This document shows positions 46,801 to 59,119 of a DNA stretch of 64,000 bases, piece after piece (within the stretch, counting starts at the first letter, position 1; each line of letters begins with the position of its first letter). The stretch is from the NCBI GenBank assembly GCA_029721435.1, contig CM056587.1, forward strand, positions 16,960,667 through 17,024,666, given 5' to 3'. The notes beneath the pieces are model-generated. The model was not told where the DNA came from. It did no database searches and saw only the letters and a list, made by a program, of their open reading frames with translations. Both the position numbers and the translations under genes were made by a program. Source of the DNA: Gymnothorax reevesii (lineage: Eukaryota > Chordata > Actinopteri > Anguilliformes > Muraenidae).

Positions 46801-47530
46801 TCGTTCCAGATCCTTCAGATACCGGACTCTGAATTTGTTGACCAGGCGCAGGCGCGGTGAATGGGGGGAGCGCCGCGCCGACGGCGTGTATCCAGGCGTA
46901 TTTTGCAATTTCATGCCCGGCGCAGCCTAGTGCAGCTACTCCTCTGTCTCGCCACTGTCCCTCCTACTGGCACAAGTGGCAAAGAGGGAGGAGAGAGGAG
47001 AGGAGGCGCTGAGTGGATATAGCACAGCCGAGTCAAATCTTCACCAATCAAATGAGCCCCTCTACTCGCCGTTAAAATGTTGGAATAAAGAAGCCTCTGT
47101 CCTATATCTGCATGATGCGTCAATGTTGCATTTTACTTTGCTGCTTCAGGCATGTTTTCTGCACTTGTTACGTATATATTAAGCATTACGAATATGAGTT
47201 AGCTGGCTAGCTAGGGCATTCACAAATTATTACCATTAGCAAACTTGAATGGAATTTCAAAACAAAATTACGTCAGATCATTCAAACTTATGAAGTTGGA
47301 ATGTAATAGGGCAGTTGCTCATTTATTTCTTCTGACTGCATCACTGGGAAGAGAAATGATGGATAGGGTGTTCCTATTATTACATCGTGTTGCTGCTTAA
47401 AATTTTGGGATTACCATGCATGGACAGCAATGCAAGATACGTGACACATTTATTTTCAAAATGTGATCTTAACTCAGTACGAGATCATAGCAGTCAGGCT
47501 GTATTCCTTTCCCCCACTAAAAAAAATAAA
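43840..47530. other. Non-coding stretch beyond nalf1
   Basis: No gene recognised. GGACGGACGGATGG at 45570-45585 and CCGTCTGTCCGTCA at 45868-45881 flank two unidentified repeat-like segments; the same CCGT words also occur beside the 171-bp repeat at 1274. A GC-rich GCGCAGGCGCGG patch is at 46850. Confidence 0.45.
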
Positions 47531-47547
47531 ACCTAAGTGACAAAAAC

Positions 47548-47705
47548 CCGCTTCCTCACTGGACGCAAAACTAATTTTTCACACGATAGATTACATTCAA
47601 AGTCAATGCAAAGACGCGAATACACGCATGTATTCTCGTCTTTGCATTGACTTTGAATATAATCAGTCGTGCGGAAAATTTGTTTCGCGCCCAGTGTGTA
47701 AGCGG
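47548..47705. mobile_element. Fold-back MITE, 158 bp
   Basis: Almost the whole segment is one inverted repeat: ATTCAAAGTCAATGCAAAGA on the left and TCTTTGCATTGACTTTGAAT on the right are perfect, and the outer ends CCGCTTCCTCACTGG / CCAGTGTGTAAGCGG match with two differences. No coding. Superfamily not clear. Confidence 0.8.
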
Positions 47706-47729
47706 CTTTACTGAGCATAGAACGCAAGC

Positions 47730-47731
<2 letters not shown>

Positions 47732-47769
<38 letters not shown>
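47732..47769. repeat. (TA)n microsatellite
   Basis: Uninterrupted TA run of 38 bp. Confidence 0.98.
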
Positions 47770-47770
<1 letters not shown>

Positions 47771-47772
<2 letters not shown>

Positions 47773-48880
47773 GTGGTTGTCTGAGAAAGATGTGAAGTTG
47801 TTCGTTTGCATCACAGATTCAGCTGTATTGATTAAGCCAGGTCAAGTTTCCATTACGCGTGCCAACCCCCTTTGATCTGACATGAGGACAATCGATTTAG
47901 ATACTGATTCAGATAGGTACATTTAATAGTGGTTGCTGTAATTATTTATTGCATTGAAATGTGCCTGACATTCTGGAAACCTGCCTGTGAGGTTTCGGTG
48001 AAGTGTGCGCACTGCGCACCGGTCAGCTAAATTACCACTGCACAGAAAGTAAACCAGGTTGGAGCTGGCGAGCTCTCTACGCTCTTTTGGCGGATCCTTA
48101 ATCCACAAAATTGTCACTGGGTCATGATGAATATGTGACACCTCCCCCTACTATGCCACCACACCATGCGCCATGCTACGCCACACTGGGCTGCGCCAAG
48201 AAATTAGAGCCCACCATCAGAAATTTCCACATTAGGTCAACAACTTCCAGTCAAACATCATTACAGTAGTATTCTTTTGTCTTTACCATGGTAATGGATG
48301 ACTGAGGAAACTGCACCATGTGTCACCACATATCTACACCCCCAGGAAAGTTATGAGAGACCACTTGATGGACTATGAAAAGTTGAATATGGCTGGAGAT
48401 ATACTTCAATAAAATCTCATTTACCATTCAAATCATTTGATTAAAAATTTTTCATTCAAAGTCAGATTTTTGTTAGTAATATGAATGAAAGATTGGGAGG
48501 ATTATCAGAGAGCACATTTTTGAATAGCCCCTTTAGCAAAGATCAGTGATAACAATAGTGGAGGGTACAGCAAGCAGATTTTCCATTCATGTGCATGCAA
48601 ACCACTGCAGTATCCAAAGCTATTAAAAAAAATACCCAAATGAAATACAAAGGTTTTTTAAAAGACCATTGCAATCTTGAGCAAATGATAATTAGTACGA
48701 GCATTTTTTTGTAACATTAAGTTTTTTGAAATTAAGGGACATATGGCATGTCACAGGAAGAACACAAAACGACTCAAATCAGTCCAGCTTAAAGGTGGTT
48801 ATTTACTTTAGGTGGAGTGAATATCTCAGAAAATTAGACAGTGTTTTCAGTCTGTCGTCTGAGCGCGTTGCGCTGGAGGG
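47771..48880. other. Non-coding stretch, nothing recognised
   Basis: No gene or named repeat was recognised. Confidence 0.45.
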
Positions 48881-48888
48881 CCATAGAA

Positions 48889-49068
48889 CAGGGCTGCCCA
48901 CCCCTGTCCCTGGAGCTCTACCATCCTGTGCATTCACTCCTCTACTATAACCAAGCACACTCAATTCAACAGCTACTTTAACGTTTTCAAATTTGTATTG
49001 AAATTCAGAAAAAAAAAAACAGCCAGTTGGTAAATCTCCAGGAACAAGTTTGGGGGAAACCACTGTTG
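48889..49068. mobile_element. MITE related to the CCAACCCTGTTCCTGGAG type
   Basis: CAGGGCTGCCCACCCCTGTC and CCTGGAGCTCTACC on the left, TAAATCTCCAGGAACAAGTTTGGGG and CCACTG on the right, form diverged inverted ends of the same general MITE class as 24444-24636. Confidence 0.55.
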
Positions 49069-49069
49069 A

Positions 49070-51315
49070 ATTGATTATTTTTCCTTTGCATTGTGTGGAA
49101 GTGTAATGCAAACACTTCAGGAAAAAATAAATGAATAAACTAATCAAATTTGAAAATTTTTATTACTGCAGTAATTATCTCATGATTCTAATATAATTAC
49201 CTCTGATTTAAAAAAGGAGAGAAATTTTATGCTCTGAATACTTCAAAATTCTGAAATAATTATCTTGTTCTTTTTAAAACAGCGCAGAATTTTCTTACCA
49301 AAAGAAGTTCTCAGAATACTGACATAATGATCACATTAATAAAAAAAAAAAAACAAGCCAATATATATTTTATTTCCAAAGAGAATGCATTACATTCCTG
49401 TTGCATTGGCCACAGGTAGGAAATTCAGGGATGGAAAATTCAGCTCCAGAGAAAAAGAAATCTCCCGAGTATTTTGTTCCAAGAATGTTTGTTTTTTCTG
49501 TTTGTGAACATGCAACAGTTTCCTCCAGAAGTTAAAAGTTAAAACTAATAAATAAAATCAGCTGGCTGAGTTTGTCAGTTGAACAAACACACAGTCACAC
49601 TATTACTTGCATTGCCATTGACCTAATGAATTTCGTCAGAATATTAGAGCTCGGTCCTACAGGTCAGGCATGGTGCTCCAGGTGTTGTCCTGAACCAACA
49701 TCATACTTGAATTGGTTTTAAATGTCATGAACAAAAAGCGAGAGCTGAGCCAAGTGAGTTTTAAAATGAGAGCAAGTGAAATCCATATTCAGAGATGCAG
49801 TTACCCCTGGAGAAAAAATTTCATCTACATAGTAAATCTTGCCATTATATGAAATGATTCATATTTGCCATCATCCTCATTTTACAAATGACAAAACGCA
49901 CATTTTCGTTATCTAGATTCTGCTTTTAACAATTTTAGATATATAATCAGCTGAAATACATGCAGTTGCAGCCTTGCAGTTTCCAGCGATAGACTGTACC
50001 TGGTCCTGATTTCAGGTAAAGTTTCATCAAGATTTCATCTTGATTCTTGGTTTTTCAATTTCTTTGAAAGGAAATTTTTTTTACTTTCCCAAATAAGAAC
50101 CAAAGCCACAGACGCCATTAAAAGGTTGAATAATAATTAACATGCATCTTTGACAGAGTCTGAACGATAGACATAGAAAAAAAAAGTAATCTTTAATAAG
50201 AAAGTAGGACAAGTATGGCCACAACAGTTGATAGTGTGGGTTAAGCTGGCTATTGAAGTTTAGGGGAAAAAAATTTCCTTCAAGCAATACACAGCAAATT
50301 TCTCAGCTTCCTCCATAAACCATTTGCGGACAGTCATCTCATTTTTGCCATATGGAGAGGAGGGCTGGTTTTAAATGTCAAATGCGCTGATGTGATCGCC
50401 GTAAGCCTTAACTGCATCAAAGGAACATTGGGAACCAGCCAATTTCAGAGTGAATTCGAAAAGTTTTAGTAAAAAACAAAAACTGCAAGCTAGGCCATCA
50501 ATCAGCTTTACGTTTTCTTTACCTTGTTTGTCAAGGCTGCACATATGACCTGATTAATTTCATGACTGTTTTTTGAAAACTAGACCATAACCAGTTCATT
50601 GTAGTGGTCTAAATAACACTCCAGTGTAAACACATATACACAATATAGACATGGAGGTCTAATATCACTGTAAAACCAGCTGGTGACTGAAAGTTTATTT
50701 TCTTGCATTAGAATAAGATTATCAACATGTCTTTTCTTGAGGGACTGAAACGCTGGCACATTGTGATGAAATGCATACATTTATAGGAATTTATCCCAAA
50801 ATAAAGAAAACTAGGGGGCTAATCAGAAGCATGAAAGAATACTGACATGATATTTCAAAGAATTTCAAAATCTGTCCATCCCTTTAGCTCCAAATGAAAT
50901 GAAAGCTAAAAAAAAAAAAAAAAACTGGGCAAATCTTTGTCTTTTGTGACCACTGAATCACAGGACGATGATGGCAAATAATGGCTGCTGAGAGACATTG
51001 GATACTGGGGACTGGGAGGTTTGCAAAGTGAATGTGCCATTATCATGTTTTGTTGTTTTGTCATTCTTTAACTCAGTATATTTCTTGCCATGACCCTCAG
51101 GGGGATACAAATGAATCATTTTATAATGCAGACTTTGTGCTTGTCTTTCAGAGTACAGAGTACAGTAGGTTATATAGCTGGTAATGGCTGCCATACAGGA
51201 AGGGTCAGAGGGAGAATGCATGCTTGAATGGTGGCAGCATAAGTAACCAACTATATAAACATGCAAGTGCGCTGAATAGAAGAGATTGCACTAGCGAAAG
51301 CCAGATCGTTTATCA
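49070..51315. other. Non-coding stretch, nothing recognised
   Basis: AT-rich DNA with poly-A runs (49341-49353, 50910-50924). No gene. Confidence 0.45.
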
Positions 51316-51319
51316 TTTG

Positions 51320-52832
51320 CACAACCCCGATTCCGAAATAGTTGGGACTCAATGCAATGACTTTCACATCACAGCATACCAGCGAGTATTTTATTCACAT
51401 TAGAACGGAGCCAACATAGCAAATGTTGAAACTGAGAAATTTTATGATTTTATCCACAAAATGAACTCATTTCAAATTTGATGGCTGCTACAGGTCTCAA
51501 AAAGGTTGGGACAGGGGCCTGTTTACCATGATGTAGCATCCCCTCTTCTTTTTAACACAGAGTGGCGTCTGGGCATTAAGGAGACAAGTTTCTGGAGTTT
51601 AGCCTTTGGAATTTGATCCCACTCTTGTTTAATACAGGCTTCCAGCTGCCGGAGAGTTTTGAGTCTCCTTTGACGGACTTTTCGTTTAATTATGCGACAA
51701 CTGTTCTCAATCGGTGAAAGATCAGGACTGCAGGCAGGCCAGTTCAGCACACAGACTCTTCTACTACGAAACCATGCTGTTGTAATAGCCGCAGTATGTG
51801 GTTTTGCATTGTCCTGCTGAAATACACAAGTCCTTCACTGGAATAGATGTCATCTGGAGGGGAGCATATGTTGTTCTAAAACCTTTATATAGCTTTCAGC
51901 ATTCGTGGTGCTTTTTAAAACATGCAAGTGTCCCACACCATATGCTTTAATGCATCCCCATACCATCAGAGATGCTGGCTTTTGAACTGAACGCTGATAA
52001 TAGGAGGGGTGGTTTTTCTCCTCTTTAGCGTGGAGGACACGCTTTCCAACAGGAATGTCAGATTTGGACTCATCTGACCACAGGACACTTGGCCACTTTG
52101 CTACAGTCCATCTTAAATGAGCCTTGGCCCACAGAACATGACGGCGCTTCTGGATCATGCTCAACAATGGCTTCCATTTTGCATGATAGAGTTTTAGGTG
52201 GTATCTGTGGATGGCACAGTGGACTGTGTTTACAGACAGTGATTTCTTAAAGTATTCCTGGGCCCATTTAGTAATGTCAATGACAGAATCATGTCGGTGA
52301 ATGATTCAGTGGTGTCTGAGGGCCCAAAGATCACGGGCATCCAGTAAAGGTCTTTGGCTCTGTCCCTTATGCACAGAGATTTTTCCAGATTCTCTGAATC
52401 TTTTGATGATGTTATGCACTGTCAATGATAAGACTTTCAAAGACTTTGCAATTTGACATTCAGGAGGATTGTTTTTAAAGTATTCCACAATTGTTTAATG
52501 CCAGCCTTCATTGCCAATCAGGTTACTCACCTGATGCCAGTTATCTTAATTACCTGCTAAATGTTCTTTCCGCTGATTCTCTTATATATTAATTGCTTTC
52601 TCAGCCCTTTTCTGCCTGAGTCCCAACTTTTCTGAGACCTGTTGCAGCAAAAGAATTTTAAATAAGCTCATTTTGTGGAAAAAAATGTAAAATATCTCAG
52701 TTTCAACATTTGAAATGTTATCTATGTTCTGTTGTAAATAACATATTGGCTCAGGTGATCTGAAAATAATTGCATACTGATTTTATTCACAATTTACACT
52801 TTGTCCCAGCTATTTCGGAATTGGGGTTTTAT
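51320..52832 (-). mobile_element. Tc1-like transposon (family C), nearly full length
   Basis: Left end CACAACCCCGATTCCGAAAT, right end ATTTCGGAATTGGGGTTTTA. The left TA is changed (TGCACAAC). Subterminal GCAATGACTTTCACATCACA and TTCACAATTTACACTTTG match the copies at 7793 and 36662. Confidence 0.85.
51523..52498 (-). pseudogene. Tc1-like transposase (family C), start deleted
   Basis: Readable from EYFKNNPPECQIAKSLKVLS near 52488 through [29 protein letters not shown] (first catalytic Asp), [14 protein letters not shown] and CSPDLSPIENSCRIIKRKVR (Glu region), to RRGDATSW and a stop at 51523. The blocks lie in different frames. Compared with the copy at 39419, about 75-85 bp that would hold the start codon and leader are deleted near 52500. 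It is the least diverged C-terminal part of this family in the window. Confidence 0.85.
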
Positions 52833-52839
52833 TACATTG

Positions 52840-53230
52840 ATAACATTTCATAAAATACTCATTAAACACATATCACTCACCCATGAGAACTGCATTGCCT
52901 TGCAGTTGCATAAAAGAGTCTGTCGTACATAAATAAAATGCCCCTTCAGTTATGTCCTGTCAGGCATTAGTAAGTTCCTCACTCTGTGCACCTCGCACCT
53001 GTCCCCTGACACATAGTGAATGGGATGGATACGATTTGCATGATTTTAAGGTATCACATAATATGTGATACTTTCCTATAATGATTTCACTAAAATACTG
53101 TAGTTATGTTTTGACAAAAACTAATGCTATAATGAATAGTATTAGCAGTGAATGTAACAAATGCGATAAAAATAGTCTTTTTCTATTAACCCACCCGCGC
53201 ACCCCACTTTTAAATCATATAAAAACTAAC
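52840..53230. other. Non-coding stretch, nothing recognised
   Basis: No coding or repeat structure was seen. Confidence 0.45.
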
Positions 53231-53233
53231 AAT

Positions 53234-53242
53234 TTGTGTGTG

Positions 53243-53281
<39 letters not shown>

Positions 53282-53313
53282 ACGCATGTGTACGTGTGTC
53301 TGTGTTTGTGTGT
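53234..53313. repeat. (GT)n microsatellite
   Basis: Imperfect GT run of about 80 bp. Confidence 0.97.
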
Positions 53314-53319
53314 AAACGT

Positions 53320-54470
53320 GTTATCCTCCATCCTCACTGGCTAAGAAACTTCAGGATTTTTTAAAACTGTTACGTTCTATGGATCTATGCAGCAGTGACT
53401 CCCATTCATCTGTTGTAAATATGTCCCTAGAGCTCTGCTATATGCCTGCCCTCCTAATCTTTAGTTTTATTTATTTATTTTTTTCCTGTGGAAATGAATG
53501 CTTTCAACAAACACTGGACAGTGTGTTGCGTTCTGTTCCACTTTGTTGATGTTTAAATGACCAATAGGAATGTCCTCTAGCCTCTTGGTGAGAAAGGTGT
53601 GTGCAGGATACCTCTGCATAGGGCCAGGCTTCATTTTAAGGGCCGGCTTGTGACGTCAACTGATGAGTAAATGTATAAGTGCCAACACGGCTTTGTTCTC
53701 TTAATCGCCACACACCAACTAGAAGATAGCAAACGCAGTTCCATCGAATTGAACATGTCTAAATGGCATAAGTGCTTTTACTAATGTCGCATTTGTTTCA
53801 ACAGATCTTTATTTGTATGTCCGCCGTGATGTAAATTCACATGTTAATGTTATGTCAAGAGCAACTTGTGGTGTGTACCAAGAGTATATGCTTCATTTGA
53901 AAGCAATAATACATAGAATTACTCGTTAGTTAACATTATATTCAGGCCCTTAAAATCAAGTGTCTGAAATCAAGTAAAAGGGCGTACTATTATTATTATT
54001 ATTATTATTATTATTATGATTATGATTATTATTATACAAGTATATTGTAATATGATAGATGCTTTAGTTCAGTAACTATCTTTAATTTTTTTACAAATGA
54101 CTTTGATGAACTAATTTATAAACAATCGAATGAGTCATGACCTTTTAAGAACTAATGACAACTACAGCGACAATTATTAAGATTATGTTCTGATGAAAAT
54201 AAAGACAAAGATATTCAATATGGCTGCTTCACTTTGTGGTAATTTGGGTGGATCCTCTACATTGCAGCACAGTAAACCATGTTGTGATTATAATGACAGA
54301 ATGCACATATCTCCTCCACCTCAAACAGTGTCAATTACATAAATATAGATGTGCAATTCAGTACCAATCATGTGATATAAATGCATTTCATGCAACAAAA
54401 TTCAAACCCAATATTTATTTTTCCATACTAACCATACTGCAGATGCACTAAACTTTACATTTGATCATCA
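53320..54470. other. Non-coding stretch with a TTA microsatellite
   Basis: (TTA)n at 53988-54035. Nothing else was recognised. Confidence 0.5.
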
Positions 54471-54475
54471 AAGTA

Positions 54476-55404
54476 CACTGCTCAAAAAATAAAGAGAACA
54501 TTTAAACAACACAATGTAACTGCAAGTCAATCGCACTTCTGTGAAATAAAACTGTCCACTTAGGAAGCAACACTGATTGACAATCAATTTCACATGCTGT
54601 TGTGCAAATGGAATAGACAACAGGTGGAAATTATAGGCAATTAGCAAGACACCCCCAATAAAGGAGTGGTTCTGCAGGTGGTGACCACAGAACACTTCTC
54701 AGTTCCTATGCTTTCTGGCTGATGTTTTGGTCACTTTTGAATGCTGGTGGTGCTCTAGTGATAGCATGAGACGGACTCGACAACCCACACAAGCGACTTA
54801 GGTAGTGCAGCTCATCCAGGATGGCACATCAATGCATGGAGCATGGAGGTGCTACCAGGAGACAGGCCAGTACATCAGGAGACGTGGATGAGGTCATAGG
54901 AGGGCAACAACCCAGCAGCAGGACCGCTACCTCCGCTTTTGTGCAAGGAGGACCAGGAGGAGCACTGCCAGAGCCCTGCAAAATGACCTCCAGCAGGCCA
55001 CAAATGTGCATGTGTCTGCTCAAACGGTCAGAAACCGACTCCATGAGGATGGTATGAGGGCCCCACGTCAACAGGTGGGGGTTTTGCTTGCAGCCCGACA
55101 CCGTGCAGGACGTTTGGCATTTGCCAGAGAACACCAAGATTGGCAATTTCGCCACTGGCGCCCTGTGCTCTTCACAGGTGAAAGCAGGTTCACACTGAGT
55201 GCATGTGACAGAGTCTGGAGACGCCGTGGAGAACGTTCTGCTGCCTGCAACATCCTCCAGCATGATCGGTTTGGCAGTGGGTCAGTAATGGTGTGGGCAT
55301 TTCTTTGGGGGGCCGCACAGCCCTCCATGTGCTGGCCCGAGGTAGCCTGACTGCCATTATGTACCGAGCTGAGATCCTCAGACCCCTTGAGACCATATTT
55401 CATG
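54476..55404 (+). mobile_element. Tc1-like transposon (family G), 3'-truncated
   Basis: Left end CACTGCTCAAAAAATAAAGA after TA at 54474-54475. The + strand transposase is read to about residue 220 and homology stops near 55404. No right terminal repeat was found. Confidence 0.82.
54766..55404 (+). pseudogene. Tc1-like transposase, truncated and with a mutated catalytic Asp
   Basis: Starts near ATG 54766 and reads [70 protein letters not shown], then [10 protein letters not shown]. The first catalytic residue, normally Asp in TDESRF, is Gly here. [20 protein letters not shown] follows, then VMVW, after which the frame changes and continues as [17 protein letters not shown]. Sequence homology ends at about the ILRPL block, so the second Asp and the Glu are missing. 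There are also stops after QAT and RRRG. Confidence 0.85.
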
Positions 55405-55563
55405 CCTACAAAAAAATAAAACTAGAAAAGCACTCAGAGCGCAGACCTCTGCCAGGTGGCAGCAAAACCCTAAAGCACGGCGACACTGCTACTCTCCAAT
55501 TTCTAGTATATAATGTAAATCAGTGAGGTCGCACGTGGGAGTCAACGTAGTGGAGCGCAAAAA

Positions 55564-56949
55564 GTAATGCAACCCTGACACTTGCACGATTTTTGTCCCC
55601 GCAATGCCGCGCAATGCGTCAAGCCTTGTTTGCGCACTGTACATGCATAAGTTACGCACTGTCTCATAATGCGCGGCCAAAAATGCGTAAACACTTCGTG
55701 AGAAGTTCCTGCCATGTGCGAATTGTTTGTGACCTGAGTCAACTATACTCGAGCCGGGCGTGCCATGATCACCTGAACCTCGTGACAACACTTAAACGGA
55801 GAAGCCCCTCATCACACAAAAAATCCGGATGTCATCCGTGCCCTCTATGGAGTTGCTCGTTTATGGGTGTGTCTGGTCTGCTGGTTTGTGGGCGTATCAG
55901 ACAATATGTCATCAAATAGAATCCATTCCCGCTGTATTTTGATGATCACGTGGTTGTTATTAATACAGAGTTGAAGGGTCTAACAGTATAATGTAAACTG
56001 TGATGGCCTGATATAGTTAGATTAATTATGTTAGATACCCTGAAAAAGATAAGTTCATATAGTTGTAAATCCTCGTTTACAATAGAGAGCCACAAAGCTA
56101 ATGTCACTCGCCATGTTAAATTCTAACGTTACATTACTGTACAATGAGGACATTAGTGAAATAGCTATTTTTGTCTACTTCACTACGGCTAAACTTTTGC
56201 ACAGGAGCGATTCTTTTTATATCGTTCAAAACTGACATAACATCAAATGACCAGTCACTAACAGTTCCTGCTTGTCGTCGGTCCCTAATAAAATGTTCCC
56301 CCGCTCGTTTTCAGGCGAAAGAGACTGGTTCCCGCATTACGGGCACCATATTTATTTCAATATGGTTTGAAATTTTCTTTGTCCCCTCCCACTTTCCAGC
56401 ATTTCTCGCATCGAATGGTATTCCAGAATGCCAAGCGCACCGAAACGCACGCATGCCATTGAAAATGAATGGGATGCGGACGAGTGCGGAGATTTCCCGT
56501 GTATAGTGGGGCTTCATCGTAACACGGCACGCATTGACAGCACCGCCGGTGTTCTGACAAATTTTGCCACCTATCAAAATATGCTACCAAGCGGTTCTGC
56601 GCTTGCGCAAACCTGAAATCTCGGTTATAATTGTAACCTGATTCATATTGCAATATCAAGGCGAAAACAAAGACTTTATGAATGCTTTGCATTACGGTAC
56701 TAGCATTTTTTGACAAGGGAGCTACATTTGACAGGACACCGGCAGTGTTTGCGCCAAGTTTGCGTAGTGTTCACGCGTGGTTCACGCAAGTGGCACGCAC
56801 TCGCACATGGCACGAACATTGCGTGCCGAATGCATTCCGCATTTTTGATCATTTCAAAATTCTCTCTATAACATAGTTCCCGAAGACTTTAATCATTGCC
56901 AGGATGCATTGCGGGAACAAAAATCGTGCAAGTGTCAGGGTGGCATTAC
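55564..56949. mobile_element. Unclassified DNA transposon, 44-bp TIRs
   Basis: The 1386-bp segment begins GTAATGCAACCCTGACACTT and its right end is the reverse complement. Over 44 bp (to CGCAATGC) the two ends differ at two positions. No convincing target duplication is visible. Subterminal regions are rich in GCAATGCG, GCGTAA and TGCGCA words. Internal frames (for example 119 codons on the minus strand, 56357-56716) resemble no transposase I know, so this is probably a non-autonomous copy. Confidence 0.75.
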
Positions 56950-59000
56950 ACAGATCGGGACAGTTCTCTGGGAAACAAAAACGGTATCAGTCACAAACAT
57001 CACTTAGTAGATACTTTTCAGGGGTAATTACAGCGAATAAATGCAGCTCAAATACTATTCCATTCATGTTATAACATAAATTCATCTCAAATGAAAAATA
57101 TGTGCCATGCAACTGACCACTCTGAAGCACTGACAGTATCTGCTGACATTTCTCTCTGATTTTCTCAGGTGGCATCAAGCATGCGCAATTGGTTCGTCTC
57201 TTGGTTTGTTACAGGCCGTCCGATTTAGTGAGTTTAATATTGGTGAAAGTGTATAACGACTTTAAAGTGTGTTGGTGCGACGTTTTGTTGGAATGTGACA
57301 TGTCTTCGATTTTGTGTGCAGGTTATTCTCTAAAGTTAGACATCTGACAAACTTTTGTGACAGCCTGGCCGTTTTCTTCGGTTGGCCTGAAAAATACTCA
57401 GCAAAAAAAAAAAAAGAACGAAATTATTATTCAGATTTATTGGCAGCATGTTGCCATTGGATGGCGGTATAACACAACAGCACAAGAACAAGTTTATCGA
57501 ACGAGAACCAGCATACCGTCCAAAGACTATCTCTGTACATGCAAGGATTGGCTTGATTTTGCATTAGCATAGATGAGTAAAATTCTCCTTTAGGATAAAG
57601 GGGCACTAAGAGGCTGATGCATCCCAGAGTTAATGATGGTGGGAATATTTACTTTCTCATGGAAATGTGAGGCTGGTGAGAAGGGCAGCTTTAATAAAGA
57701 GCCGCTCAGCAAGACACAGGCGTTACGGTTTATTAAAACCACTCCACTGTGGGTTTCGAAAACCCAGGTGGGCAGAAATAAATGGCTACCAGTCACCACT
57801 AAACACCTGTGACCCTTCCAAAAGGACAAAATGGAGCCGACAGACAGATATTCAGCGGAGACAGAAAATCTCATCACACTGTAAGGTCTCTTTACTCCTT
57901 ATCAGGGCTCTACTGTAGAGCCTGAAATCTTTTTAACTTCCCTGCAGTTTTGGTCTTGATAAGAGCTTAACATTATCCAAGACCAAGGTGCTTCATCAAA
58001 ATTAAAAATGTCAACATAGCTTATTTTTAGAAAAGCATCCCTCAAGCAACTTGGCCAATGTGAAGTGGTATTTAAGAATCAATGTACGCAGGTGGCATCA
58101 AAACTTTGTGCAAGTATGACAGGTGGAATTTGCCCTTTAACGTGGCCAGAAATATTACTCACTGTTACCATACAAAACCGTTTCCATCAGCATGAGATAA
58201 GCACAGCCTCTCCAACCCCCATGGCAAGAATGTTATCTGGTGTTTAGCTATAGGTATTAAACGGGTTCATCTGCACCCTCAATAGTTTCACTGATTCTTA
58301 GGTTCGTTATTAGAGATCGCTTAATATGTCTGAATTTCTTTCTTCCTTTCTGGCTGTAGTGTCTGCTATTATGTAACTGTGCCATTACTTCAGAGCTCAC
58401 TAGATCTGGTGCACAAAGTCTAAGATGCGGTGTTCCAGACACTATGACATGTAAGCTTTAGTCTTTGAATCAACATTTTGGAGAAAAAAAATGATTTGGA
58501 AAAAAAAAAAAAAAACTGAAAGCAAAATTTGAAGATTCTAAAGTGATTCTGACCTGAAATTAAGATATTTTATCAAAATATATGTAGTTTTCCTGACATT
58601 GCATTATTACAGCTAAGGTAGGCCTCTTTTTAATTTGATTGGGCCAAAATGTTTACAAAAAATCACTAGCCATATGTAATGCAGTTTCCTCATGAGAAAA
58701 TCAGACCTGTGTGGTTTTTCTCCATGATAAATTCTTGTTGCGATATCAAGGCTTCCAAAGATCCCAAATATGTCCTGTGGAATTACAGAGAAATGTGTAT
58801 AAAATGAGGTAAAAGAGATGGGTATTTTCCACTTGATGTAATGCTGCAGCCTTAAAAACACAGTGCTGCAATGTTGCTTCTTTGAAATGTTGCAACCAGG
58901 AGATACAGTATATTTGTGACATTGTCCAGCGATATGAAAAAAAAAAAATTTTCTCTGACTTTAAATATACTTAACGGAAAACTTAACAGAATAAGTCAGA
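56950..59000. other. Non-coding stretch, nothing recognised
   Basis: No supportable exon or transposon. Poly-A runs at 57402 and 58500. Confidence 0.45.
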
Positions 59001-59009
59001 GTTGTTGGG

Positions 59010-59119
59010 ATTAAATGGGTTTAAGTAATCTGCAAATCATTGCATTCTGTTTTTATTTACATTTTACACAGTGTCCTAATTTTTTATTTTTTATTTTTTT
59101 TCGGAACTGGGATTGTATG
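59010..59119. mobile_element. Right-end remnant of a Tc1-like element (family C group)
   Basis: CTGCAAATCATTGCATTCTG, TTTTATTTACATTTTACACA and GTGTCCTAATTTTTT...GGAACTGGGATTGTA follow the order of the family C end at 9850-9913. The rest of the element was not found. Confidence 0.65.

Noticed and set aside
54829..55263. 144-codon open frame on the minus strand
   Set aside because: It is antisense to a Tc1-like transposase that is clearly coded on the + strand.
56357..56716. 119-codon minus-strand frame in the 44-bp-TIR element
   Set aside because: Considered as a transposase but no catalytic or DNA-binding motif is visible, so it was not annotated as coding.
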